Positions 1-6,968 of a stretch of DNA of 10,571 nt are shown in pieces. The translations under genes were made by a program, and so were the position numbers. A model generated the notes under the pieces. The model did not search any database. It worked only from the letters and a program-made list of their open reading frames with translations, and was not told the origin of the DNA. The stretch is from positions 1 through 10,571 of the forward strand of contig CALKYG010000452.1 of assembly GCA_938003575.1 (NCBI GenBank). The letters are read 5' to 3'. The DNA is from an uncultured Alphaproteobacteria bacterium. Its GTDB lineage: Bacteria; Pseudomonadota; Alphaproteobacteria; Caulobacterales; Parvularculaceae. Each line of letters starts with the position of its first letter. The stretch's first letter is position 1.

Positions 1-654
1 TGCATGGCGACGCCGGTCGCCGTGCCGGTCGGCGCAAAGACGGCGGACAGGCTGATTGAAATGCTGAGGCCGCGCGTTGAATCCCTGCGTATCGGGCCCT
101 CGCTGTCGGAAGATTCCGATCTCGGCCCGCTCGTCACGGCGGCGCATAAGAAGCGCGTTGAAAATTATATCCAGATGGCGATCGACGAAGGGCAGAAATG
201 CGTCGTCGACGGCCGCGGTTTCACGCTGCAGGGGTATGAAAACGGGTTCTTCCTCGGCGGCACGCTGCTCGATCACGCCAAGCCGGGCCACAAGTCATAC
301 AATGACGAGATATTCGGCCCGGTTCTGCAAATCGTGCGCGCGCAAAATTTCGAAGAGGCGGTCGCGCTTCCCTCGAAGCATCAATATGGCAACGGCGTCG
401 CCATCTTTACCCGCAACGGCGATGCGGCGCGCGAATTCGCGCGGCAGGTGAATGTCGGCATGGTCGGGATTAATGTGCCGATTCCGGTGCCCGTCGCCTA
501 TCACACCTTTGGCGGGTGGAAGCGGTCCGGATTCGGCGACACCAACCAGCACGGCCCCGAAGGCGTCAAGTTCTGGACGAAGATCAAGACGGTTACGTCG
601 CGCTGGCCGGAAGACGTGCAAGGATCGGAGTTCGTCATTCCGACGATGCAGTAA
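1..654 (+). CDS. mmsA: Methylmalonate-semialdehyde dehydrogenase (CoA-acylating), 5'-truncated by window edge
   Basis: This is the C-terminal part (217 residues of a family of about 500) of the CoA-acylating aldehyde dehydrogenase that converts methylmalonate semialdehyde to propionyl-CoA, the last step of valine breakdown. The reading frame is open from base 1. The first codon, TGC, fits the catalytic Cys of the family's conserved C-M-A motif, so the first internal ATG (4) is not a start. Family marks visible are NVPIPVPVAYHTFGGWKRS, the following GD(T)NQHGPEGVKFWT region, and the tail VTSRWPEDV...FVIPTMQ, which is typical of MmsA rather than other aldehyde dehydrogenases. The next gene starts 8 nt after the TAA stop, so it probably heads or lies within the valine operon. 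The NAD-binding half lies outside the window. Identification is firm. Confidence 0.95.
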   Translation, partial: CMATPVAVPVGAKTADRLIEMLRPRVESLRIGPSLSEDSDLGPLVTAAHKKRVENYIQMAIDEGQKCVVDGRGFTLQGYENGFFLGGTLLDHAKPGHKSYNDEIFGPVLQIVRAQNFEEAVALPSKHQYGNGVAIFTRNGDAAREFARQVNVGMVGINVPIPVPVAYHTFGGWKRSGFGDTNQHGPEGVKFWTKIKTVTSRWPEDVQGSEFVIPTMQ

Positions 655-662
655 AGATTCCG

Positions 663-1145
663 ATGATCGCCATCCTTGAACTCATCGCGCTCGGAATTTT
701 CGCGCTGATCGCCGTCAATCTATGGAAGGCGTTTGCTGGCGGCGGCCCGCGCGTCGCAGCGGAAGAGCGCGGGCCGATTATCGATGGAAAGGCGGAAGAA
801 GTTAAAACGCCGGCGGCTTATGCGGCGGCGCTCCTCCGCGACTTCGAAAATGTCCGATTGGAGCTGAAGAGCCGCTATCCCGCCACCTTCGCGATGCTCG
901 GCGGCTATCTCAACAACCATACGATCGCAGAACATGGCGGGGTCGAAGGCGCAGTGAAAGAGATGGTCGCGGACTGGACGCCGCGACGAGACGAGGCGAT
1001 GCGCGAATTGACGAAGCTGTTGGCCGAGAACGAGTCAGAAGACGAAGTGCGCGCGATCGTCAACGCCGCATGCGACGCCGATTTCTCGAATGAGGGCTAT
1101 CGCGCCTGGCTCACATGGCTTCTCGGCCGTTTTAACGTCATTTAG
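663..1145 (+). CDS. Hypothetical single-pass membrane-anchored protein
   Basis: This 160-residue protein belongs to no family I recognise. The first 20 or so residues (MIAILELIALGIFALIAVNL) form one hydrophobic segment, most likely an N-terminal membrane anchor or uncleaved signal. The rest is soluble, charged and probably helical, with a segment around residues 95-105 containing LNNHTIAEHGG and a C-terminal WLTWLLGRF. The ATG at 663 is chosen because it lies 8 nt after the mmsA stop and opens directly with the hydrophobic segment. The frame is also open upstream (to 516), but there it merely shadows mmsA. No strong Shine-Dalgarno precedes it, so translation is probably coupled to mmsA. Function is unknown. 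Its place in the valine operon is the only hint, and a general membrane role is equally possible. Confidence 0.75.
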   Translation: MIAILELIALGIFALIAVNLWKAFAGGGPRVAAEERGPIIDGKAEEVKTPAAYAAALLRDFENVRLELKSRYPATFAMLGGYLNNHTIAEHGGVEGAVKEMVADWTPRRDEAMRELTKLLAENESEDEVRAIVNAACDADFSNEGYRAWLTWLLGRFNVI

Positions 1146-1152
1146 GCTGGAC

Positions 1153-1557
1153 ATGGGGCGCTCTTCGCTTTTGCTGTTTTTTGCGATCTTTGCGGCGGCG
1201 CCGGGTTTCGCGTATCAGGCCGTTCAGGACGTTTTGCGTCCGGCCGGGACGCAGGAAGAAGCGCTCCGTTATCTTCTGGGCGTCGCGCCGAACTTGCTTG
1301 GCGGCGTAACGCTCTCGTCGACGCTGTTCATTATTTTCTGTGAAATCTTCCCGGGACGGTCGCCGCGATTTGCAGCGCTCGCCGGCGCCGGCGCGGCGAT
1401 CGGCGGGCTATGGGCGTGGGAAATCGCGCAGCTGCCGCTGTCGCGCGCGGTCTTTGACGTTCATGACCTTGTCTGGACGGCGCCGGGCGTGCTGCTGTCG
1501 CTGGCCGCGTCTCGCCTTTGGTTCGGCGAAGGGTGGAAGAAGGCGAGGAGCCGGTGA
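1153..1557 (+). CDS. Small multi-pass membrane protein, VanZ-like architecture
   Basis: This 134-residue hydrophobic protein has about four predicted membrane segments: residues 4-22, 42-62, 72-92 and 104-124. The order of motifs is reminiscent of small VanZ-like proteins: a Gly-x-x-x-Asn-Leu turn (GVAPNLLGG) before segment 2, a Trp-Glu-x-x-Gln motif (WAWEIAQL) at the end of segment 3, and FDVHDLVWTAPG leading into segment 4. That is a resemblance of pattern only, and the molecular role is unknown. The ATG at 1153 lies 7 nt after the previous stop. An in-frame ATG at 1090 would overlap the upstream gene by 56 nt and add a non-hydrophobic shadow peptide, so it is not preferred. The TGA stop overlaps the GTG start of the next gene, indicating co-translation. 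Confidence 0.7.
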   Translation: MGRSSLLLFFAIFAAAPGFAYQAVQDVLRPAGTQEEALRYLLGVAPNLLGGVTLSSTLFIIFCEIFPGRSPRFAALAGAGAAIGGLWAWEIAQLPLSRAVFDVHDLVWTAPGVLLSLAASRLWFGEGWKKARSR

Positions 1558-1961
1558 ACCGGATGATCAGCGGAAGATGCCTCTGCGGCGCGGTCGCCTA
1601 TGAGGCTGAGGCGATGAAAAACGAGATCGACGCCTGTCACTGCAGGTCGTGCCGCCGCTGGAGCGGTCATTTCTGGGCGTCAGTCAACGCACATTTTTCG
1701 TCGCTGAAAATCCTGACAGGCGAAGACAGGATCAAGTGGTTTCAATCATCCGACGTCGTGCGCCGTGGCTTTTGCGTCGATTGCGGATCGACCCTGTTCT
1801 GGCATCCTGACCGTCACGAAAAATATTCCCATCTTCTGGGGATCAGCGCCGGCTCCCTGGACGAGCCGACCGGCGTCAGACTGGCGCTCCATATTTTCGT
1901 CGCCGAGAAAGGCGATTATTACGATCTGAACGACGGACTTCCGCAGCGTCCGGGGCATTAG
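1554..1961 (+). CDS. GFA (glutathione-dependent formaldehyde-activating)/CENP-V-fold zinc protein
   Basis: This 135-residue protein carries the whole zinc-ligand set of the GFA/CENP-V fold: C9-x-C11 (GRCLCGAV), C28-x-C30-x-x-C33 (CHCRSC) and C74-x-x-C77 (CVDCGS). The founding member was described as joining formaldehyde to glutathione, but most family members have unknown substrates, so 'formaldehyde-activating' is a fold label here. The start is taken as GTG at 1554, which forms a GTGA overlap with the preceding stop. An ATG at 1563 with GAGGAG 12 nt upstream is a real alternative and would remove only three residues. The neighbours are valine-degradation enzymes and a GST encoded later in the operon, which makes a glutathione or thiol-related role attractive but unproven. 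Confidence 0.88.
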   Translation: MNRMISGRCLCGAVAYEAEAMKNEIDACHCRSCRRWSGHFWASVNAHFSSLKILTGEDRIKWFQSSDVVRRGFCVDCGSTLFWHPDRHEKYSHLLGISAGSLDEPTGVRLALHIFVAEKGDYYDLNDGLPQRPGH

Positions 1962-1964
1962 GAG
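1960..1964 (+). promoter_or_regulatory. Shine-Dalgarno deciding a TTG start
   Basis: AGGAG overlaps the TAG stop of the GFA gene (1959-1961) and lies 6 nt before the TTG at 1971. The good spacing is the reason for accepting TTG as the DedA start. No in-frame ATG occurs near the N-terminus. Confidence 0.6.
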
Positions 1965-1970
1965 CGTTTC

Positions 1971-2636
1971 TTGTTCGGTCTGATACCTGACGACTTCGCG
2001 CACCTCACCGGCTTTGCGCTCTATTTTGCGATTTTCGCCTTGCCGTTCCTGCAGGAGGATGCGGCGGTGATCGGCGCCGCGACAGCGTCTATTCTCGGTC
2101 TGGCGCCGACGCCGTTTCTCGTGGCGGCGATCCTTTCAGGTCTCGTGGCGTCCGATGCCTGGAAATATTGGGTCGGACGACTCGCACGGCGCTATGAATG
2201 GGCGCACAAGTTCGCGGAAAAGCCCGGGGTGTCGGTCGCAGGGGATCTCGTCCGCAAGGAATTCGTGCAGACGATGTTGACTGCGCGCTTCGTGCCGGGA
2301 ACGCGCATTCCGACCTATGTCGCCTGCGGGTTCTTCAAGGCTCATTACGGCAAGTATGTTGTGACGCTTGTTATGACCGCGTCCCTTTATGTCGCGATCA
2401 TGTTCACCCTGTTTCACGTCGGCGGCGCCGTCGCCGGCGAGGCCGCGAAATTCTGGCTTCCGGCGATCGCTGTCGGCATTCTTGCAGTCTATGTCGCCGT
2501 CCGCTGGTATACGCACCGCCAGGGGCGGCACGGCCCGATGACGCCGCTGACCGAGGAGCGCGATCACCCGTTGCCGGGGATGCCCGGGTTTGACGGAACG
2601 CCTCTCGAGGGTCACGAAACCGAAAGAAGGGAGTAG
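1971..2636 (+). CDS. DedA/VTT (SNARE-associated-like) family inner-membrane protein
   Basis: This 221-residue polytopic membrane protein matches the DedA/VTT family. The diagnostic parts are an acidic QEDAAVIGA re-entrant region (about 28-36), the S-D-x-W-x-Y-W-V-G-R motif at 61-70, and TARFVPGTRIPTYVACG at 104-120, which holds the conserved Arg residues R106 and R112. Further hydrophobic segments lie at about 128-148 and 161-179, and a hydrophilic tail follows. Bacterial family members are implicated in membrane homeostasis, drug and pH tolerance and, for some, lipid-carrier or phospholipid flipping. The specific substrate cannot be read here. The start is TTG with AGGAG 6 nt upstream. The stop is 3 nt before the acyl-CoA dehydrogenase start, and the end of this gene carries that gene's ribosome-binding site. 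It is an unexpected passenger in a valine operon. Confidence 0.85.
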   Translation: MFGLIPDDFAHLTGFALYFAIFALPFLQEDAAVIGAATASILGLAPTPFLVAAILSGLVASDAWKYWVGRLARRYEWAHKFAEKPGVSVAGDLVRKEFVQTMLTARFVPGTRIPTYVACGFFKAHYGKYVVTLVMTASLYVAIMFTLFHVGGAVAGEAAKFWLPAIAVGILAVYVAVRWYTHRQGRHGPMTPLTEERDHPLPGMPGFDGTPLEGHETERRE

Positions 2637-2639
2637 GCG

Positions 2640-3788
2640 ATGGATTTCGCACTTTCCGACGAGCAAGCGGCCATTCAGGAAATGGCGCGCAATTTCGCCG
2701 CGGAGGAGCTCGCACCCTTCGCTGCGGAATGGGACGAGAAGAAGCATTTTCCGGTCGACGTCATCCGCAAGGCGGCGGAACTCGGCCTTGCCGGCATCTA
2801 CACGCGTGAAGACGTCGGCGGGTCCGGGCTTGGCCGTCTTGACGCGGCGCTGATTTTCGAAGCGCTCTCCGCCGGGTGCACGTCTACTGCGGCCTACATT
2901 TCGATCCACAACATGTGCACCTGGATGATCGACCGCTTCGCATCCGAGGAGCTTCGAAGGAAATATTGCCCGAAGCTCACGTCCATGGAGCTGTTATCCA
3001 GCTATTGCCTGACGGAGCCGGGATCGGGATCCGATGCGGCGGCGCTGAAAACAAGGGCGGCCAGGGACGGCGATCACTATGTTCTCAACGGCTCGAAAGC
3101 TTTCATTTCCGGCGCCGGAACAACCGATCTTTACATCGTTATGGTGCGCACGGGGGGCGACGGGCCGAAGGGCGTTTCGACCGTCATTGTCGAGAAGGGG
3201 ACGAAGGGCCTCTCCTTCGGCGCCAATGAACGCAAGATGGGCTGGAATTCGCAGCCGACGGCGATCGTCAACTTCGAGGACTGCCGCATTCCGGTCTCAA
3301 ATCGCGTCGGCGAGGAAGGCGACGGCTTCAAGTTTGCAATGATGGGACTCGACGGAGGGCGCCTCAACATCGCCGCCTGTTCGCTCGGCACGGCCGCCGC
3401 CGCGATGAAAGCGGCTCTCGACTACGCCAATGAGCGGCGCGCCTTCGGCAAGCGGCTCAACGAACAACAGGCGCTGCAATTCAAGCTCGCCGACATGGCG
3501 ACCGAGCTCGAATCGGCGCGAATCTTTCTTTACCAGGCGGCGTGGAAGCTCGACCAGAAGTCGCCGGACGCCACGCGCTTTTGCGCCATGGCGAAGCGCC
3601 TCGTCACCGATAAGGGCTTCGACATCGTCAACAACGCGCTGCAACTACATGGAGGATACGGATATCTGCGCGACTATCCGCTGGAGCGCATGCTTCGGGA
3701 CGTGCGCGTCAACCAGATCCTTGAAGGCACGAATGAAATCATGCGCGTGATCGTCGCGCGCGACCTCTTGAAAGAATATCAGGCGTAG
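2640..3788 (+). CDS. Acyl-CoA dehydrogenase, isobutyryl-CoA dehydrogenase type
   Basis: This 382-residue, full-length FAD-dependent acyl-CoA dehydrogenase probably oxidises isobutyryl-CoA to methacrylyl-CoA in valine catabolism and passes electrons to electron-transfer flavoprotein. Both family signatures are present: [10 protein letters not shown] at 123-132, and the C-terminal [18 protein letters not shown]...[10 protein letters not shown] stretch. In that stretch E362 occupies the position of the catalytic base seen in short- and medium-chain enzymes and in human ACAD8 (ILEGSNEVMR). The substrate choice rests on that ACAD8-like ending and on the MmsA, MmsB and hydrolase neighbours; a short or branched-chain specificity for another acyl-CoA is possible. 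The ATG at 2640 has AGAAGGGAG six nt upstream. The gene is followed after 10 nt by the DUF1330 gene. Confidence 0.93.
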   Translation: MDFALSDEQAAIQEMARNFAAEELAPFAAEWDEKKHFPVDVIRKAAELGLAGIYTREDVGGSGLGRLDAALIFEALSAGCTSTAAYISIHNMCTWMIDRFASEELRRKYCPKLTSMELLSSYCLTEPGSGSDAAALKTRAARDGDHYVLNGSKAFISGAGTTDLYIVMVRTGGDGPKGVSTVIVEKGTKGLSFGANERKMGWNSQPTAIVNFEDCRIPVSNRVGEEGDGFKFAMMGLDGGRLNIAACSLGTAAAAMKAALDYANERRAFGKRLNEQQALQFKLADMATELESARIFLYQAAWKLDQKSPDATRFCAMAKRLVTDKGFDIVNNALQLHGGYGYLRDYPLERMLRDVRVNQILEGTNEIMRVIVARDLLKEYQA

Positions 3789-3791
3789 GAG
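3787..3791 (+). promoter_or_regulatory. Shine-Dalgarno supporting a GTG start
   Basis: AGGAG overlaps the TAG stop of the acyl-CoA dehydrogenase (3786-3788) and lies 7 nt before the GTG at 3799. The arrangement TAGGAGCG is the same as that before the TTG start at 1971. Confidence 0.55.
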
Positions 3792-3798
3792 CGGCGGG

Positions 3799-4089
3799 GT
3801 GCCCAAAGGCTACTGGATCGGCCATGTCGAGGTTGAGAACGCCGAAAACTATCCGGCCTACATGAAGGCTGCGCAGCCGGCCTACGAGAAGTTCGGCGCC
3901 AAATTCATCGTCCGCGGCGGGAGGTGCGACGCCGTCGAAGGGGCGGCCCGCGCCCGTCACGTCGTCGTCGAGTTCGAATCCTATGAAGCGGCGCTCGCCT
4001 GTTACCGCTCGCCGGAATATCAGGAGGCGGCGAAGATCCGCCGGGCGAATTCGACAGGCGAGATTCTGATTGTCGAGGGGACGCCATGA
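3799..4089 (+). CDS. DUF1330 family protein
   Basis: This complete 96-residue DUF1330 protein is a small ferredoxin-like alpha/beta-barrel-type domain. Typical features are the opening MPKGYWIGHVEV, NYPAYMKAAQPAYEKFGAKF, the RGG at 39-41, and the segment FESYEAALACYRSPEYQEAAKIR near the C-terminus. Family members form dimers, and the biochemical function is not established. The start is GTG at 3799, backed by AGGAG 7 nt upstream and by the conserved N-terminus. The TGA stop overlaps the ATG of the hydrolase gene (ATGA at 4086-4089). It sits between two enzymes that act on valine-derived CoA esters, so an accessory role in the pathway is plausible but is inference from position alone. Confidence 0.9.
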   Translation: MPKGYWIGHVEVENAENYPAYMKAAQPAYEKFGAKFIVRGGRCDAVEGAARARHVVVEFESYEAALACYRSPEYQEAAKIRRANSTGEILIVEGTP

Positions 4090-5144
4090 CGTCTGATGAA
4101 ATCCTGTTTGAAACGGCCGGCGACTTCGGCGTCATCACGCTGAACCGGCCGGAAGCGTTGAATGCGCTTAACTGGAACATGTGCAAGGCGATGAGATCAA
4201 AGCTCATCGAATGGGAACGTTCGCCGGCGATAAGGGCGGTTCTTGTCAAAGGCGCCGGAGAAAAGGCGTTCTGCGCGGGCGGCGACATACGGTGGCTGCA
4301 TGACAGCGGCAGGAAGGACCCGGCCGGCACATGCGAATTCTTCCGTGAGGAATACAGGCTTAACGCGCTGATCTATCATTATTCGAAGCCGTATGTCGCC
4401 CTGATCGACGGCATCGTCATGGGCGGCGGCGTCGGCGTTTCCGTGCATGGGGACTTCCGCGTCGCGGGCGATCGCACGCTGTTCGCCATGCCCGAGACCG
4501 GGATCGGCATGTTCACCGATGTCGGCGGCGGGCATTTCCTGCCGCGTCTCCACGACGGACTCGGCTTTTACTACGGCCTGACCGGCGCCCGCGCGAAAGC
4601 CGCCGATGCGATGGCGGCGGGCATTGCGACGCATTATGCGCCAAGCGAACGGATGCCGGCGCTTGAAAGCGAGCTGACAAAGCTCTCGCTCGGCGCGCAC
4701 CCGCACGCGCAGATCGAAGCGGTTCTGGAGGCGCTTTCGGGCGATCCGGGCGAGGCGCATGTCAACATGATCCGCCCGGCGCTGAAACGCCTGTTCGAAG
4801 GGTATGAGAGTTTTGACGCCCTCTACGCGGGGCTCAAGGCTGACGGCCACGACGTCGCCGGCGACATGCTCCGGATTCTCGATCGAATGTCGCCGACGTC
4901 GCTGAAGCTCACATTCGAACAGCTGCGGCGCGGGCGTGAACTCAATTTCGACGACAACATGAAAATGGAGTTCCGAATCGTGCAGCGCGTTCTGCGCAGT
5001 CACGACTTTTTTGAGGGCGTGCGCGCGCTCATCATCGACAAGGACAAGACACCGCGTTGGTCGCCGGCGAGCGTTGAAGGCGTCGACAACGCCGCGATCG
5101 AAAGCTATTTCGATCCGATTGAAAATGAATTGACTCTGCCGTGA
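4086..5144 (+). CDS. 3-hydroxyisobutyryl-CoA hydrolase (crotonase superfamily)
   Basis: This 352-residue crotonase-fold enzyme most likely hydrolyses 3-hydroxyisobutyryl-CoA to free 3-hydroxyisobutyrate. It fits the hydrolase subfamily better than enoyl-CoA hydratases. Its length is about 350 rather than 260, it has FFREEYRLN at 85-93, and it carries KPYVALIDGIVMGGGVGVSV at 101-120. The conserved segment around E137 and D145 (MPETGIGMFTDVGGGHFLPRL) follows, and these two residues correspond to the catalytic acidic pair described for the human enzyme. The oxyanion-hole motif AFCAGGD is at 61-67. Its product is the substrate of MmsB, encoded 1.8 kb downstream. The ATG forms an ATGA overlap with DUF1330, and the stop overlaps the GST start as GTGA, so three proteins are translationally coupled. 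An enoyl-CoA hydratase/isomerase label is possible in automatic annotation but less specific. Confidence 0.9.
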   Translation: MTSDEILFETAGDFGVITLNRPEALNALNWNMCKAMRSKLIEWERSPAIRAVLVKGAGEKAFCAGGDIRWLHDSGRKDPAGTCEFFREEYRLNALIYHYSKPYVALIDGIVMGGGVGVSVHGDFRVAGDRTLFAMPETGIGMFTDVGGGHFLPRLHDGLGFYYGLTGARAKAADAMAAGIATHYAPSERMPALESELTKLSLGAHPHAQIEAVLEALSGDPGEAHVNMIRPALKRLFEGYESFDALYAGLKADGHDVAGDMLRILDRMSPTSLKLTFEQLRRGRELNFDDNMKMEFRIVQRVLRSHDFFEGVRALIIDKDKTPRWSPASVEGVDNAAIESYFDPIENELTLP

Positions 5145-5755
5145 AACTCTTTGGTTCGCTGACGTCCCCATTCGTTCGCGCGGTGCGCATCGCCGCTATC
5201 GAACTTGGCCTCGACGGCGAGATTGAGTTCGCGCCGACAATCGTCCGGCCGACTGAGCCGAACCGCGAGTTCGGCGAAACGATCAATCCGCTTCGCCGGA
5301 TTCCAGCGCTTGAAACGGACGACGGACAGGTCCTGATCGACAGCCGCGTGATTGTCGAGTTCCTGAACAAGGCCGCCGGCGGCGCCCTCGTGCCGAAGGG
5401 CGCGGCGGCGCGGATCGCCTGCTTCAATCGCCATGCTGTTTTCGCCGGAGCGACTGAATCGCTTGTTTCAGCGATGTATGAATCGCGCGTCCGGCCAGAA
5501 AGCCTGCGCTGGCCCGAATGGCGCGCCGACATGCTGGACAAGGCCCGGGCGGCGCTCGATTGGGCCGAACGCCATCTGGACGAGATGCCGGGGGATTTCG
5601 ATCTCGGCGCAATCGCGCTTGTCTGCATGATCGGCTATGCGCAGTTGCGCTTTCCGGAAATCGACTGGCTCGGTTCGCGATCAAGGCTTTCGGCGTTCTG
5701 GAAAGAGGCGCAAGATCGCAAAAGCGTCAGGGAGACGGCGCCGCCGCCGGGCTAG
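5141..5755 (+). CDS. Glutathione S-transferase family protein
   Basis: This 204-residue protein has GST architecture. An N-terminal thioredoxin-fold domain (about 1-80) opens with MKLFGSLTSPFVRAVRIA, where T8 or S9 would be the catalytic hydroxyl. It contains the cis-proline element RRIPALETDDG and the DSRVIVEFL glutathione-binding helix. An all-helical C-terminal domain includes DFDLGAIALVCMIGYAQLRFP, matching the usual (x)SxAD-type helix region. The N-terminal sequence resembles bacterial GSTs of unassigned substrate. Start is GTG at 5141, within the GTGA overlap with the hydrolase stop. The last 29 nt overlap the convergent glycosyltransferase gene. Following directly on an enzyme of methacrylyl-CoA-derived metabolism, it may conjugate glutathione to a reactive acyl intermediate (inference). 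Confidence 0.88.
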   Translation: MKLFGSLTSPFVRAVRIAAIELGLDGEIEFAPTIVRPTEPNREFGETINPLRRIPALETDDGQVLIDSRVIVEFLNKAAGGALVPKGAAARIACFNRHAVFAGATESLVSAMYESRVRPESLRWPEWRADMLDKARAALDWAERHLDEMPGDFDLGAIALVCMIGYAQLRFPEIDWLGSRSRLSAFWKEAQDRKSVRETAPPPG

Positions 5756-6863
5756 GCGGCCAATTTCCCTCGGCGGCGGCGCAAAGCGCGGCTTCGAATT
5801 TTTCAAAACTCCGGTTCCAGTCATGAACGCGCGCTGAAGCGAGCGCCGCGTCCGACATTTTTTTCCAGTCATCGGGCGCTTTCGACAGGATCCGCGCCGC
5901 CGCCGCGGCGATCATCGCCGGATCGTCGCTGTCAACGAGCGCGCCGTTTGAAGGCGTCACGAGATCGGGCGCCGCGCCCGCCGGCCGCGCGACCAGCGGC
6001 GTGCCGCTCGCCAGCGCTTCAAGCAGCGGCAGGCCGTATCCCTCGATATCGCTCGTGAACAGCCAAACGTCGCATTCAGCGTAAAGCGCAGCGAGCCTTT
6101 CCTGCGACGGGTTGTATTCAGGGTCGAACCAGGGATGCATGACATAGGCGCCGTTCGGGGGCTGCGCGGCGAGCACCCGGACGCGCAGGTCCGGAAACGA
6201 CTCCTTAAGGATCTCGCAAGCCCGGACGGCGACGTCGACGCGTTTCGTGGCGTTGCGCGATCCCATGAAGCCGACTGTCGGTCTCGCCTGTTTGCGGCGA
6301 TCGGCTCGCGGCGCGAAATGAGCGGCGTCGACGGCGTTCAGAACGAGCGCCGCATCAGTGCGGCCGTATTTTTCAGCAAGGACGCCGACGATCCAGCTTG
6401 ATACGGCGATGATGCGGCTGTTCCCGCGATAGGTCGCTTCGGCGCGCTGGCGGTCCGCATGCGGAAAATCCGCTTCATGGTGCTGGACGAAATAGACCTT
6501 GGCGCCTTTCTCCGGCGGCAGGTCCGGCAGCCATTCGGCCGTCAGCCAGAATGTTGCGACCGTGACGTCCGCATCCGGCAGATCGGCGGCCTCAAGGCGG
6601 CTTCGTCCGTCTATCAGCCGGACATCGAGACCTTCGAGCGCGTAGTGGGACGGTGAAGGCCGCCATTTCTGCGCAAGGCCGAACAGACCTTTAACGCGGG
6701 TCTTCCACGACATGCGCGGCGCGCCGAGACCGGTTAGAAATACCTCGTGCCCATTGTCCTTCAACATCCGCGCGTAGCGGGCGATGACGCGCGCGCCGCC
6801 CGACATGGACGGCCGATGGATGAGGAAACTCACCCGCAACCGCTTTTGACAGGCGCTCGACAT
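5727..6863 (-). CDS. GT4-type glycosyltransferase (GT-B fold)
   Basis: This is a retaining GT-B glycosyltransferase, about 378 residues from the chosen start. Its N-terminal Rossmann half begins RVSFLIHRPSMSGGARVIARYARML (Gly-rich donor/acceptor loop). The middle contains VYFVQHHEADF and IIAVSSWIV. The C-terminal half has VGFMGSRNATKRVDVAV and the E-x7-E motif of GT4, EGYGLPLLE (E274 and E282), followed by ALASGTPLVA. The sugar donor and acceptor cannot be read; surface polysaccharide or glycolipid synthesis is the usual job. The ATG at 6863 is preferred because it lies just before the conserved beta-strand and has GGGGAA 10 nt upstream. In-frame ATGs at 6881 and 6911 would add 6 or 16 unconserved residues. 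It is the only minus-strand gene amid the valine genes and overlaps the GST end by 29 nt. Confidence 0.88.
   Translation of the reverse strand: MSSACQKRLRVSFLIHRPSMSGGARVIARYARMLKDNGHEVFLTGLGAPRMSWKTRVKGLFGLAQKWRPSPSHYALEGLDVRLIDGRSRLEAADLPDADVTVATFWLTAEWLPDLPPEKGAKVYFVQHHEADFPHADRQRAEATYRGNSRIIAVSSWIVGVLAEKYGRTDAALVLNAVDAAHFAPRADRRKQARPTVGFMGSRNATKRVDVAVRACEILKESFPDLRVRVLAAQPPNGAYVMHPWFDPEYNPSQERLAALYAECDVWLFTSDIEGYGLPLLEALASGTPLVARPAGAAPDLVTPSNGALVDSDDPAMIAAAAARILSKAPDDWKKMSDAALASARVHDWNRSFEKFEAALCAAAEGNWPPSPAAAPSP
5738..5782. terminator. Candidate hairpin between convergent gene ends
   Basis: A perfect 12-bp GC-only inverted repeat, GCGCCGCCGCCG at 5738-5749 and CGGCGGCGGCGC at 5771-5782, has a 21-nt loop that contains the GST stop. 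It spans the overlapping 3' ends of the GST and glycosyltransferase genes, where a bidirectional terminator would be expected. No clear T-run follows the stem on the + side, so intrinsic termination is uncertain. A competing 6-bp stem, GCCGCC (5743-5748) with GGCGGC (5755-5760), is possible. Confidence 0.35.
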
Positions 6864-6915
6864 CCGGCAGACATTCCCCATCCCGGCGTTCTTGAGGCGG
6901 CCGGGTCTCATGGCC

Positions 6916-6928
6916 GCAGTTTTACTGC
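6916..6928. promoter_or_regulatory. Palindromic candidate operator in divergent region
   Basis: GCAGT-TTT-ACTGC is a perfect 5-bp dyad with a 3-nt centre. It overlaps the proposed -35 of mmsB (6921-6926) and lies just downstream of the proposed minus-strand -10. A second dyad, GCGGCC (6897-6902) and GGCCGC (6912-6917), lies alongside. Either could be a regulator site; neither matches an operator I can name. Confidence 0.3.
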
Positions 6929-6948
6929 TCGCGATTTCTCCCTATAAG
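6921..6948 (+). promoter_or_regulatory. Candidate sigma70-type promoter for mmsB
   Basis: TTTACT (6921-6926) and TATAAG (6943-6948) are separated by 16 nt, matching the -35/-10 consensus at 4 of 6 and 5 of 6 positions. Transcription would start near 6955, about 28 nt before the mmsB ATG. Confidence 0.45.
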
Positions 6949-6968
6949 GCATGCCGGCTGCTTAACAA
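6941..6968 (-). promoter_or_regulatory. Candidate promoter for the glycosyltransferase
   Basis: On the minus strand TTGTTA (6968-6963) and TATAGG (6946-6941) are 16 nt apart, each matching consensus at 4 of 6 positions. Its -10 shares the TATA core with the mmsB -10 on the other strand. Transcription would start near 6934 and leave a leader of about 70 nt to the preferred ATG at 6863. Confidence 0.3.

Noticed and set aside
516..662. Upstream extension of the anchored hypothetical protein to an ATG at 516
   Set aside because: The added residues are an Arg-rich shadow of mmsA; the ATG at 663 begins directly with the hydrophobic anchor.
2136..2909. Antisense 257-codon frame across the DedA and acyl-CoA dehydrogenase genes
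   Set aside because: It crosses the boundary of two well-supported genes and has no family motif or ribosome-binding site.
4197..5171. Long (324-codon) antisense open frame opposite the 3-hydroxyisobutyryl-CoA hydrolase gene
   Set aside because: It mirrors a strongly supported gene, its peptide is Arg/His-rich without recognisable motifs, and GC-rich DNA commonly leaves such frames open.
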